A DNA stretch of 64,000 nt from Pseudobacteroides cellulosolvens ATCC 35603 = DSM 2933 (GCF_001262605.1 NZ_LGTC01000001.1:4474001-4538000); one strand, 5' to 3'. Positions 8,420-16,817 are shown, counted from the first letter of the stretch. A program made the numbers and translations. Notes: a model not told the origin generated them from the letters alone.

Positions 8420-8462
8420 AGCCACTCTTTGGGGTAGCTTCTTTCGCGACCTTGAAGTGGCT
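8420..8462 (-). terminator. Rho-independent terminator of ybaB-recR
   Basis: On the minus strand AGCCACT pairs with AGTGGCT across a 29-nt loop that can form further pairs. A run of six T follows. It sits 65 bp beyond the recR stop codon. Confidence 0.6.
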
Positions 8463-8526
8463 CATGATATAACTTTATTTACTTGTGATACGACTTTATT
8501 TGTGGACTACAAAAAGCTCCAAATAC

Positions 8527-9126
8527 CTATAGCTCCCTGCGTCCCTCTAAAGCCTTTGCCAATGTTACTTCATCAGCATATTCCAAGTCACCGCCAACCG
8601 GTAAACCGTGTGCTATTCTGCTAGTCTTTATTCCAAGAGGTTTTAATAGCTTTGAAATATACATTGCAGTCGCTTCCCCTTCGATGTTGGGATTAGTTGC
8701 AAGTATTACCTCTTTGATGCTGCCTTGTCCGATTCTGCCCAACAATTCCTTAATTTTGATGTCTTCAGGCCCCACTCCATCCATAGGAGAAATGGCACCA
8801 TGCAAAACATGATATACTCCCTGAAACTCCCTTGTCTTCTCCATAGCAACTACATCACGGGGATTTTCAACTACGCAGATAGTCGTGTTATCCCTGTTAG
8901 GCCCGCTGCATATACCGCATGGATCAACATCTGTCAGGTTGTTGCATACTGAACAATACTTGGTCTTAATCTTGGCATCAATAATAGCTCCGGATAAACC
9001 TTGAGCCTTTTCCATCGGCATGTTCAGGACGTGAAATGCCAGTCTTTGTGCTGTCTTATGACCAATACCGGGCAGCTTTTCAAATTCTTCTATTAGCCTG
9101 GCAACTGGAGCTGAATAATAGTTCAT
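8527..9126 (-). CDS. recR: Recombination mediator RecR
   Basis: A 199-residue protein, full length for RecR. It has an N-terminal helix-hairpin-helix (LPGIGHKTAQRLAFH, about 18-32), a C4 zinc finger (C-x2-C...C-x2-C in CSVCNN and CGIC, about 58-74), a Toprim domain with CVVENPRDV (about 84) and ATNPNIEGEAT (about 144-154), and a C-terminal GGDLEYADEVTL. RecR works with RecO (and RecF) to load RecA on gapped DNA. It lies 15 bp downstream of ybaB and is co-transcribed with it. The usual upstream partner dnaX is 5 kb away. Confidence 0.96.
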   Translation of the reverse strand: MNYYSAPVARLIEEFEKLPGIGHKTAQRLAFHVLNMPMEKAQGLSGAIIDAKIKTKYCSVCNNLTDVDPCGICSGPNRDNTTICVVENPRDVVAMEKTREFQGVYHVLHGAISPMDGVGPEDIKIKELLGRIGQGSIKEVILATNPNIEGEATAMYISKLLKPLGIKTSRIAHGLPVGGDLEYADEVTLAKALEGRREL

Positions 9127-9141
9127 TGTTTTTCTCCTATT

Positions 9142-9483
9142 TTAGAACAATCCTGGGAATCCGTTAAGCCCGCCGGCAACTTTACTCATTTCAGCATTTA
9201 CCATTTCATCAGCTTTTCTTATAGCCTCATTAACTGATGCCAAAATAAGATCTTGAAGCATTTCTACATCCTCTGGATCTACAACCTCAGGCTTTATATC
9301 AATTTTGACCAATTCCTTTTTTCCGGAAACAACTACAGTTATAGCTCCACCACCTGCTGTTACTTCCACTGTCTTCTGGTGAACTTCCTCCTGAACCTTT
9401 TCCATATCTTTTTGCATTTTTTGAGCTTGCTTCATTAAGTTATTCATGTTGCCCCCAAAACCGGGGAATCCGCCTTTAGCCAT
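9142..9483 (-). CDS. ybaB: YbaB/EbfC nucleoid-associated protein
   Basis: A 113-residue protein with the family's glycine/methionine-rich N-terminus (GGFPGFGGNMNNLMKQAQKMQ). A coiled helix, the central TAGGGAITVVVSGKKELVKI strand set and a C-terminal helix follow. EbfC-type dimers bind DNA like tweezers and associate with the nucleoid. RBS AGGAGG. A TATAAT hexamer lies at 9524-9519 on the minus strand, so the gene pair may have its own promoter now that dnaX is distant. Stop-to-start distance to recR is 15 bp. Confidence 0.93.
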   Translation of the reverse strand: MAKGGFPGFGGNMNNLMKQAQKMQKDMEKVQEEVHQKTVEVTAGGGAITVVVSGKKELVKIDIKPEVVDPEDVEMLQDLILASVNEAIRKADEMVNAEMSKVAGGLNGFPGLF

Positions 9484-9583
9484 TATAATTCCTCCTATAT
9501 ATTATCTTGAACATTTATATTATACAGTAATCATTAAAACATATACAACTTATGTTTTAAAATTTTAATAAAATAATTATAAA

Positions 9584-9615
9584 AAACAAGGCACCTCATT
9601 TAAGGTGCCTTGTTT
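9584..9615 (-). terminator. Terminator of the GH9-CBM3c-X-dockerin gene
   Basis: A perfect 13-bp stem (AAACAAGGCACCT and its complement) with a 6-nt loop, followed by a T-rich run on the minus strand. It also isolates ybaB-recR from the cellulase gene. Confidence 0.85.
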
Positions 9616-9658
9616 CTATTTGTTTAATTATACCCTTATAGAGCTTTCATGCAGCTTT

Positions 9659-12157
9659 TTATGCTGTTATTTTGCTTAAGTTTATCGTTCCATAATCAGT
9701 TGATACCCTGCCAAAGTTTTTTGCCACAACAATTACATCACTCATATTGATTGATCCATCCTTGTTTAAATCGCAATCAGCATTGTACTTTGAATCAGTT
9801 GATACAGCATTAAATACCTTCGAAATTTCCACCACATCTTTTATATTAACTGCATCATCAGAAACACCGTCCACAGGAATGTCACCAGCCCACATCACTG
9901 CCGGTGATAAACTGCTGATGGAATAGACATACCCACATTGCAGATTATCTATTCTCCTTGTCAAAAATCCCGGTTTGCTGATAATTAAGTTATATGAAGG
10001 ACGAGCTGATGGGGATGATATCTCAAAGCCTGGAATTGAGAAATACCCTTTATTATCAGTTACAGCCTTATATGAAGTACCCTCAACAGAAACTGTAAAT
10101 CCGGACTTTAAGCTTGAATCATTTGATTCTGTAGTAATATAACCGGATACTCTGCTGTAATTGCCAGGAAGCCCTGTTATAAATGGCTTGGTGGGAGTTG
10201 ATGTAGGTACAGGTGTTGATGATGGAATGCTTGTGCTTGGTGTTGTTCCATCAGGCTCAATACCATAAAGCAGCTTACCATCACTATAAACAGGTATATT
10301 GGGATTATCCTCTCTTTTAGTATCAAAGCCTTTGTATGAATAGTCATCGGTTCCATCCCACTTAACCCCTGAAGGTCCTGCCAATACTACCTGAGCTTCT
10401 TTCCTGAAGGATATTGCTCCTCCCGGAACAATATTTACGCCATTAAAATCAATAAGGGCATAGTATATATGATTTTCCTCATCGTATGGGAATACTCCGC
10501 CGGACTTTCCTCCCTCAGAGTAGTTTATTGTTACAGTTACATCTTTGTACGTCTTTCCAGCAGCATAAACTTCCGACAAATCCATAAAATATTTAAATGA
10601 AAGATTATCATAAGCACGTGCCGGCCATGCAGTCTTGTTGTACAGCATTACCTTAAAGTCTGTTTTACCGTCAGAGTTAGTAGCCGCTCCGCTCACATAT
10701 ACTTCAAGTCCCGGCTTTTCAATTGCATTGAATCCGCTTATAGGTTCCCCGCCATACTTTTTATATAATCTTGCTAGGATACCGGTAAAACCTGCATTGT
10801 AGTCACATGCAACCTCATTGTTTGTATAATTGTTGGTTGCATCTTCATAATCGTCAGAAACACCTGGGCCACCGGCAAGTGCACCATAAAGTGTATGTCT
10901 GTGCTTGTCAGGTATATTAAAGTTATCACCCCATGATCCGTGAGCCGCCCTGTGATGAGGGTGCTGAGGCGGGTTAGTGCCATATCCCACTACATAGCTT
11001 CTGCCGCTGCTTCCCAATGCATAATCTACCTGTTTTTTGGCAAATTCCCTGTATGTATTCACCTTTGATGTAGGGCATTCAGCAGCGTCTGCATAAAGAT
11101 CTGCTATAAAAGCACAAGTTGTTGCATATCTCAAAGATCCCCATCCATCAATAAACGCCATACCCTTTGGTGAGTATTTGACACGCTCGCCGTCTACACC
11201 TGTTGTAAGCCAATCCAAATGACTTTCCATTACTGTCTTATATACATCTTTTTTCGTAATCCTTGCAAGTAAAAGTGACGCACCTATATGTACATCATCC
11301 CAGCAATGAGCCCACTTATATTTTATAGTGGCCGTTCCCATTTCGGTACCCCATTTTGATACATAAGACTCAGCCTTGTCAATATATGACTGGTCTCCTC
11401 CTGCAAGATAAATCCAAGCTCCCGCCCATGAGAATTCATCCCAGAAGGAACTGTGGGATTTATAGAAATTATCTGCTACCGGAGAGTATGCCGCATCACT
11501 CTTTGTAGATTCCGCAAACGCTAAAAGCTCTTTCGCATGCTTTAAACAATTTGCCGCATATGAAGAATCTACATCCTTGTAGACAATTGAAGTAGCCGCT
11601 AAAGCTGCTGCTGCTTCTGCGGATGCCGTTGATGCTCCATTAGAAGAAGTTGCTTTGTATGAAGGTCTTTTCAATGTCATTACTTCAGGAGCCCCCCACC
11701 AGTTATGGTCGGAAATACCGTCACCTACCTGGAAGTAGTACACATTAGGAGATGGATGACATTTTATAAAATAATCCGCCGCCCACTTAATATTATCCAT
11801 TACATATTTATACTGACCGCTCTTCACATAAGCATCCTTGTCTTCATAAACGCTCCATGCCAGCATCGCCAATGTATAGGCCATAGGCAGGTTGAATTTG
11901 ACATGGTCACCGGCATCAAACCATCCTCCTGTAAGATCTACACCTGCGTCAGCACCATCTGTCAATGTGGAATCTCCACGCCAGTTATCTCTTTTATCAT
12001 CCGGAAGCTTACCGGATCTTTGGAACTCATAAAAAATTAATGATTTCTGCAGTGCTTCTCCATAATTAAAGTTTGAAGCTGCACCGTAAGTTCCTTGCGG
12101 TACAATAAACCCAATAAATACTGAGATCATTAAAATCAAAGATATTGTTCTCCTCAT
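9659..12157 (-). CDS. Secreted GH9 endoglucanase: GH9-CBM3c-linker-X module-dockerin
   Basis: 832 residues from ATG 12157; AAAGGGG lies upstream, and the longer TTG frame at 12181 is less likely. Signal peptide about 1-26. GH9 about 27-460, with the catalytic WFDAGDH (about 77-83), the HHR histidine block, and the proton-donor Glu in TNNEVACDYNAGF (about 446). A fused CBM3c (about 480-625) is the arrangement of processive theme-B endoglucanases acting on cellulose. After a Pro/Thr/Ser linker (about 640-658) comes a beta-rich X module (about 665-750; VSGYI, VTDNKGYFSIPGF, YNLIISKPGFLTR) and a dockerin (about 754-820; DAVNIKDVVEIS and CDLNKDGSINMSDVIVVAKNF). The X-dockerin pair resembles the C-terminal X-DocII of scaffoldin CipA. 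Divergent from the xylanase gene, with repeat elements between them. Confidence 0.92.
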   Translation of the reverse strand: MRRTISLILMISVFIGFIVPQGTYGAASNFNYGEALQKSLIFYEFQRSGKLPDDKRDNWRGDSTLTDGADAGVDLTGGWFDAGDHVKFNLPMAYTLAMLAWSVYEDKDAYVKSGQYKYVMDNIKWAADYFIKCHPSPNVYYFQVGDGISDHNWWGAPEVMTLKRPSYKATSSNGASTASAEAAAALAATSIVYKDVDSSYAANCLKHAKELLAFAESTKSDAAYSPVADNFYKSHSSFWDEFSWAGAWIYLAGGDQSYIDKAESYVSKWGTEMGTATIKYKWAHCWDDVHIGASLLLARITKKDVYKTVMESHLDWLTTGVDGERVKYSPKGMAFIDGWGSLRYATTCAFIADLYADAAECPTSKVNTYREFAKKQVDYALGSSGRSYVVGYGTNPPQHPHHRAAHGSWGDNFNIPDKHRHTLYGALAGGPGVSDDYEDATNNYTNNEVACDYNAGFTGILARLYKKYGGEPISGFNAIEKPGLEVYVSGAATNSDGKTDFKVMLYNKTAWPARAYDNLSFKYFMDLSEVYAAGKTYKDVTVTINYSEGGKSGGVFPYDEENHIYYALIDFNGVNIVPGGAISFRKEAQVVLAGPSGVKWDGTDDYSYKGFDTKREDNPNIPVYSDGKLLYGIEPDGTTPSTSIPSSTPVPTSTPTKPFITGLPGNYSRVSGYITTESNDSSLKSGFTVSVEGTSYKAVTDNKGYFSIPGFEISSPSARPSYNLIISKPGFLTRRIDNLQCGYVYSISSLSPAVMWAGDIPVDGVSDDAVNIKDVVEISKVFNAVSTDSKYNADCDLNKDGSINMSDVIVVAKNFGRVSTDYGTINLSKITA

Positions 12158-12186
12158 TAAACCCAAACCCCTTTCTACCAAATATC

Positions 12187-12262
12187 AAATAAAATTACCA
12201 AACCTTGATTGTTGTCGTAAGAAAACCCGGTGTAGCATACACCATAATTTCATCGACATTAA
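12187..12262 (+). repeat. Dispersed repeat family B, copy 1 (5' part degenerate)
   Basis: Contains AACCTTGATTGTTGTCGTAA, then GGTGTAGCATACAC and a TTTCATCGACATTAA end. The same modules, slightly changed, occur at 30168-30253. The first hairpin (AAATCNC...GNGATTTT) is largely lost. Confidence 0.55.
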
Positions 12263-12423
12263 TGAAAGCTAATGATTACCCCCTTTTTCAAAAATAAATA
12301 TACCTGCCATTATTTCCTTAATGCTTGTCTATCTATATTATATGTGATTTTTATAAATATTTCTATCAAAACCTAGTGGTGAACCAATAAGTTGTGTATA
12401 ATATAGATATATCAATATAATAC

Positions 12424-12480
12424 GAAACAAAATCGCCTGCAATTTTTTCAACCTTAATGTCGTAGTGAGAAATGTAAAAT
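12424..12480 (+). repeat. Dispersed repeat family B, copy 2
   Basis: GAAACAAAATCGCCTGCAAT followed by TTTTTTCAACCTTAATGTCG and TAGTGAGAAAT. Same order and orientation as the copies at 21528, 30168 and 45705. It lies 60-120 bp upstream of the xylanase start codon. Confidence 0.6.
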
Positions 12481-12543
12481 GATTATTGCCAAACATATAG
12501 AAGCTTTACAGAACTTTTTTATTTATTTAAGGAGGGTAAAAGT

Positions 12544-14199
12544 ATGAACGTAAAAAAAGCTATTAAAAGCTGTACTGCTATCGTGCTGTCTGTTTCTCTG
12601 ATGGCAGGATTGCAATTCCCAGCGTCCCAGGAAGCCAATGCTGAACTTGTGAGCGGCGAAAAATTCCTGGGTAATGTAATTGCCAGCAAAATTCCGGCAG
12701 GTTATTCCACTTATTGGAACCAAGTAACACCCGAGAACGCAAGCAAATGGGGACCTGTTGAAGAAACAAGGGACAAAATGAACTGGGCTAATGTTGATTT
12801 GATTTATGACTATTGCAAATCCAACAATTATCCATTCAAATTCCATACTCTTGTATGGGGAAGCCAGGAACCCACCTGGATGACCAGTATTTCCAATACC
12901 GAAAAAAAGGAAGAAGTATTGGAATGGATGGATGCTGCTGCAGAGAAGTATGCAGATGCAGAGTTTGTAGATGTTGTAAACGAGCCTTTGCACCAACCGC
13001 CATCATTTAAAGACGCAATTGGAGGCAACGGTTCAACAGGTTGGGATTGGGTTATATGGTCCTTCCAGGAAGCAAGAAAAAGATTTAAAGGAAAACTTCT
13101 TATTAATGAATATGGAATCATAAGTGATCCAGGTGCAACTAACAACTATTTAAATATTATTAAATTGCTTAAAGAGAAAAACCTTGTTGACGGTATCGGT
13201 ATACAGTGCCACCAGTTCAATATGGACAATGTTACCACAAGCACAATGAAGAGTGTTTTAAATACCTTGGCAGCAACAGGTCTTCCAATATACGTATCAG
13301 AGCTTGACATGACCGGTGATGATACTACTCAGTTAGCAAGATACAAGGAAAAATTCCCTGTGTTGTGGGAACATTCAGCAGTAAAAGGAGTCACCCTCTG
13401 GGGATATATTGAAGGAACAACCTGGAAAGAGCAAACACATTTATTAACAACCAGAAATGCGGAGCGTCCTGCACTTACATGGCTAAGAGAGTATTTGAAG
13501 TCAACGGTTACTCCTCTGCCGACATTTACACCAACACCAACTCCAACACCCGACTTAACTCAAAGAGATGCAATGTCTATCATTCAAGCAGAAAACTACT
13601 CAACTGTAAGTGCTGCAACTATTGAAAAATCGGTCAATGAAGATGGCACGGTTAATATAGGATACATATCAAACGGAAACTATGTCACATACAGCAATGT
13701 TGATTTTGGTACTGCCGGATCAACTTTATTCAGGGCAAGAGTTGCATCGGGTTCACAATCCACAACAAATATTGAGGTAAGGCTTAATAGTGAAACCGGT
13801 ACACTTTTGGGTACTATGTACGTAAACTCAACCGGCGGTTGGAATGAATACAAAGAAAATACAACCAGCATTAGCAAGGTTACAGGTGTTAACAAAATAT
13901 GTCTCAAGTTTACAGGCCCGGTAAACGTTGACTGGTTTACCTTCTCAGCAACAGCAACGCCGCCTCCTGTAACTTCAGTAACACCAACAGCAGCACCTAC
14001 GCCTACACCTGCAGAAAAAACACCTGATCTAAATAGCGACGGAGTTGTTAATATGGCTGATGTTATCCTTATAGCCACTACTTTCAACTCCATAACCGGT
14101 GACAGTAAATTCAAAGCTGCATACGATCTTACTAATGATGGTGTAATAAATATGGCAGATGTATTGATAATTGGTAAGATGTTTAACAAATCAATCTAG
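12544..14199 (+). CDS. Secreted GH10 xylanase: GH10-CBM6-dockerin
   Basis: 551 residues. RBS AGGAGGGTAAAAGT. Signal peptide about 1-33 (SQEANA cleavage region). GH10 barrel about 35-325, with the acid/base Glu147 in VDVVNEPL and the nucleophile Glu253 in YVSELDM. A Thr/Pro linker (about 326-342) leads to a CBM6 (about 343-475; IIQAENYST, GYISNGNYVTYSNVDFG, VNVDWFTF). A second Thr/Pro/Ala linker leads to a dockerin (about 493-551) with two calcium-loop repeats, DLNSDGVVNMADV and DLTNDGVINMADV, each followed by I-x-x-x-FN. It should hydrolyse xylan in the extracellular cellulosome. It has no X module, unlike the divergent GH9 enzyme. A terminator follows. Confidence 0.95.
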   Translation: MNVKKAIKSCTAIVLSVSLMAGLQFPASQEANAELVSGEKFLGNVIASKIPAGYSTYWNQVTPENASKWGPVEETRDKMNWANVDLIYDYCKSNNYPFKFHTLVWGSQEPTWMTSISNTEKKEEVLEWMDAAAEKYADAEFVDVVNEPLHQPPSFKDAIGGNGSTGWDWVIWSFQEARKRFKGKLLINEYGIISDPGATNNYLNIIKLLKEKNLVDGIGIQCHQFNMDNVTTSTMKSVLNTLAATGLPIYVSELDMTGDDTTQLARYKEKFPVLWEHSAVKGVTLWGYIEGTTWKEQTHLLTTRNAERPALTWLREYLKSTVTPLPTFTPTPTPTPDLTQRDAMSIIQAENYSTVSAATIEKSVNEDGTVNIGYISNGNYVTYSNVDFGTAGSTLFRARVASGSQSTTNIEVRLNSETGTLLGTMYVNSTGGWNEYKENTTSISKVTGVNKICLKFTGPVNVDWFTFSATATPPPVTSVTPTAAPTPTPAEKTPDLNSDGVVNMADVILIATTFNSITGDSKFKAAYDLTNDGVINMADVLIIGKMFNKSI

Positions 14200-14251
14200 C
14201 AAGTGAGGCCTAAGGTCATTATTTGATATTACTTATCGTTGATATAAAAAA

Positions 14252-14290
14252 TCCTCTCAAAAAGTATTTTCACAAAACTTTTTGAGAGGA
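14252..14290 (+). terminator. Terminator of the xylanase gene
   Basis: A 14-bp perfect stem (TCCTCTCAAAAAGT and its complement) with an 11-nt loop, then CTTTTACTT. About 50 bp past the xylanase stop. Confidence 0.8.
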
Positions 14291-14305
14291 CTTTTACTTA
14301 TGGCA

Positions 14306-14395
14306 TGATTGAAATATTACTTCCCGTTTTGAGCGTGTGTTCACGAGTTAAGTTAACTTAGAAAGCGAAATTATACGGGAAGTTATATTTCCAAT
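14306..14395 (+). repeat. Dispersed palindromic repeat family A, copy 1
   Basis: Outer arms GAAATATTACTTCCCG (14311-14326) and CGGGAAGTTATATTTC (14376-14391) pair at 15 of 16 positions. The centre contains GTGTTCACGAGTTAAGTTAAC. The reverse complement of the copy at 29941-30040 shares ATGATTGAAATATTACTTCC and this 21-bp centre exactly. Lies just beyond the dnaX stop codon. Confidence 0.8.
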
Positions 14396-14399
14396 ACCC

Positions 14400-16058
14400 T
14401 TACTCATCAATGATATCTATCGGCATGTCAAACTTGTCCGCTAATTCCCGGGTCTTTTTAACAAGTTCATCCTCTTCCGTACTAACCTTCGCCAAATTCT
14501 CACCAACACTATCCTCATCCATGCATTTAACCCTTACATCTCTTCCCAGTCTTTCTCTTAATGCATTTTCTATAAGTTCAATATTTTCCATCTTTGATAA
14601 TATAGTTTTGGCAAGTCCTTTTCCTTCCCCCAATATAACTCCAATGGTTTTGCTCCCCAGCTCTACTGCTTTTGTATCCAGTAGATTTGCATAAAGGACC
14701 ATTCTTCCCATCTTTCTGAAATCATCAATTACCTGTTCCCAGCAATCAATTGACTTTAATGTATTTATATCCACTTTAGTAATATCAACACTTTCAATTT
14801 GTGAAGATATAGGTTTTTTAGCTTCCTTTTTTCCCATAATATCATCTTTGCCATGGCCATCAGAGACTCCCATATTACCTGGTAAAACAGTCATTCTTGT
14901 AAACTCACCATTTTGAAGCTTGTTTTCCAATACAGAAAGTCTCTCGATGATATTATCCTGAAGCTTGTTAAAATTGCTGTCACATATTTTAATTAAGGAC
15001 AGCTCAAAAAGAATACGTGGATGTTTGGACCACTTTATTCCTGCTTCTAAAGAAGAAAATTCCCTTATAGTAAGCATTATTTCTTCCTTTTGAAAATACT
15101 CACTCTGCTTTTTCATATTATCAAGGACATCATTCATAACATCTATGACTTCTTCAGGCTTGTCCGTAAGCTTACAAACCAGAAGATTCCTATAGTAAAA
15201 AATCAAATCGGATAAAAACTTGGAAATATCTTTACCTGCCATTATAAGCTCATCTATAAGACCTAATATTCTGTTTATATTCCTATCTCTAATGGCCTCT
15301 ACAAACCCATATATAAAAGTATCGTTGACAATCCCCACAACTTTTAGTGTATGCTCATATGATATAGTTTTATCTCCTTGGGAAATGCACTGGTCTAATA
15401 TGCTAATGGCATCTCTCAATGCACCATCCGACAACTTGGCTATAAGCCTCGAGGCTTCAGGCTCTAAAACAACTCCGCTAGAGCCTGCAATAGTTTCCAG
15501 CCTTTTTATTATACTATCAACAGGAATCCTTCTGAAATCATATCTCTGGCACCTCGACAAGATTGTAGCCGGTAGTTTGTGCGGCTCTGTTGTCGCAAGA
15601 ATAAAAACCACATGGGACGGCGGTTCTTCCAGTGTCTTTAGTAAGGCATTGAATGCACCCGTGGAAAGCATATGAACCTCATCTATTATATACACCTTAA
15701 ACTTTGCCTGGGATGGAGAATATATGACTTCATCCCTTATTTCTCTCACATTATCCACACTATTGTTTGATGCAGCATCTATCTCTATAACATCCATTAT
15801 GCTGCCTGATAATATACCCTTGCATATATCACACTGGTTACAAGGGTCACCACCTTTTGGGTTTAAACAGTTTATAGCCCTTGAAAAAATCTTTGCCATA
15901 GTGGTTTTTCCAGTACCTCTTGTACCGCAAAAGAGGTATGCATGTGCTATATGATCTGTTACAACACTATTTTTAAGTGTCTTTACCACATGCTCCTGCT
16001 CAACAACATCTTCAAAAACCAGTGGTCTCCATTTCCTATATAAGGCTAAGTATGACAT
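14400..16058 (-). CDS. dnaX: DNA polymerase III gamma/tau subunit
   Basis: 552 residues from ATG 16058, the conserved MSYLALYRKWRP start with GGGAGA upstream. An in-frame ATG at 16094 would add 12 unrelated residues. The clamp-loader AAA+ ATPase has Walker A GTRGTGKTT (about 44-52), a zinc site (C-x8-C-x2-C-x2-C in NCLNPKGGDPCNQCDIC), Walker B DEVHM, sensor ATTEPHKLP and the SRC arginine finger (LSRCQRYDF). Domain III and a short C-terminal tau-like region follow. It lies directly downstream of the SRP RNA gene as in Bacillus, but not next to ybaB-recR. Confidence 0.97.
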   Translation of the reverse strand: MSYLALYRKWRPLVFEDVVEQEHVVKTLKNSVVTDHIAHAYLFCGTRGTGKTTMAKIFSRAINCLNPKGGDPCNQCDICKGILSGSIMDVIEIDAASNNSVDNVREIRDEVIYSPSQAKFKVYIIDEVHMLSTGAFNALLKTLEEPPSHVVFILATTEPHKLPATILSRCQRYDFRRIPVDSIIKRLETIAGSSGVVLEPEASRLIAKLSDGALRDAISILDQCISQGDKTISYEHTLKVVGIVNDTFIYGFVEAIRDRNINRILGLIDELIMAGKDISKFLSDLIFYYRNLLVCKLTDKPEEVIDVMNDVLDNMKKQSEYFQKEEIMLTIREFSSLEAGIKWSKHPRILFELSLIKICDSNFNKLQDNIIERLSVLENKLQNGEFTRMTVLPGNMGVSDGHGKDDIMGKKEAKKPISSQIESVDITKVDINTLKSIDCWEQVIDDFRKMGRMVLYANLLDTKAVELGSKTIGVILGEGKGLAKTILSKMENIELIENALRERLGRDVRVKCMDEDSVGENLAKVSTEEDELVKKTRELADKFDMPIDIIDE

Positions 16059-16141
16059 ATTATCTATCTCCCAAAATCCTACATAAAATTTCAAGACATT
16101 AAAAAAAGAGCGTATCCTGACACCCTTTAATTTATAATTGA

Positions 16142-16412
16142 TTGGCCGTGCACCTACCTTCGACTAACTACTACAAGCGTTACCCAAGTAGTAAACTCAA
16201 ACCAGGACCCCCCACGGCACACGAAAGTGCCTGTTTACCGCTGCTTCCTTCCGGACCTGACGGGGTTCGCAGGGTTTCGTTGCGTGAGACCCAATTATCA
16301 TCGTTTCTTGCTTGGGGCAGACCCTACAAAAGTAAGCCTCGGTGTAGGAATTCAACCCTGCTAAGCGGATTGCAGGAAAAGGGCACCGCTATCTCCCCAT
16401 CTAGCACGACCA
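16142..16412 (-). ncRNA. ffs: Signal recognition particle RNA, large Firmicute type
   Basis: About 270 nt on the minus strand. It contains the universally conserved domain IV apical block GTCAGGTCCGGAAGGAAGCA, read as complement at about 16238-16262. The 5' part has GGTGCCC and TAGCAGGG blocks, and the end is GGTGCACGG, as in the B. subtilis scRNA with its Alu domain. It lies upstream of dnaX in the same direction. The exact ends are estimated to within about 5 nt. Confidence 0.93.
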
Positions 16413-16456
16413 AATATTTAAAACATAATTAACTTAAGCGATTCTAAAAAACAACT

Positions 16457-16534
16457 GGTCAATGGAGATTTCAAAAATATTCATTTGACTACTCTCCACT
16501 ATAAAAATTGACCAAGGAAATTTTTGAAATCTCC
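16457..16534. repeat. Interleaved inverted repeats (possible pseudoknot) upstream of SRP RNA
   Basis: GGTCAAT (16457-16463) matches ATTGACC (16507-16513), and GGAGATTTCAAAAAT (16464-16478) matches ATTTTTGAAATCTCC (16520-16534). The two pairs are interleaved, not nested, so they form either alternative stems or a pseudoknot. No gene overlaps. Confidence 0.5.
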
Positions 16535-16677
16535 TTATCAAAACCTTGAAAAACAAGGTACTAGGATATTATATGCGAAAGTTGAATATATATCAAGACA
16601 TTTTATATAAAAAATTTATACAATTTTTTGGTGCATAGGAAATTATAGCGAAATGTATATATTAAAAAAGCACAAAA

Positions 16678-16731
16678 AAAAAGCACTTGGTATATATTTT
16701 ATAAATAATTCCAATAAATTAAGTGCTTTTT
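16678..16731 (-). terminator. Probable terminator downstream of the phosphopantetheinyl transferase gene
   Basis: AAAAAGCACTT and AAGTGCTTTTT form an 11-bp stem around a 32-nt AT-rich loop. On the minus strand nine T follow the stem. Confidence 0.55.
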
Positions 16732-16769
16732 AGATAAAATAATCCTCACCTTTTTCAAGGAGGAACATA

Positions 16770-16817
16770 ATGAAAAAGTCAGTATTGTTAACTGTGGCAA
16801 TTTTAATTATACCATAA
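16770..16817 (+). pseudogene. Fifteen-codon signal-peptide-like ORF, probably a gene remnant
   Basis: A near-perfect AAGGAGGAAC site precedes ATG 16770. The product is MKKSVLLTVAILIIP, then TAA. It looks like the first half of a signal peptide whose gene has been lost, or a tiny membrane peptide. No downstream continuation is seen in any frame. The rest of 16413-16891 holds the two hairpins listed separately and nothing else recognisable. Confidence 0.3.

Larger units (their letters stand above)
12158..12543. other. Divergent intergenic region between GH9 and GH10 genes
   Basis: 386 bp without a gene. It holds two same-orientation copies of the double-hairpin element (listed separately) and the promoters of both cellulosomal genes. 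I could not place the promoters confidently. Confidence 0.5.

Noticed and set aside
12523..12996. Minus-strand open frame of 157 codons overlapping the xylanase start
   Set aside because: It is antisense to a GH10 gene with clear domains, and no ribosome site or family features are seen.
13680..14189. Minus-strand open frame of 169 codons within the xylanase gene
   Set aside because: It is a shadow of the CBM6-dockerin coding region; composition is low-complexity Val/Thr/Pro complement.
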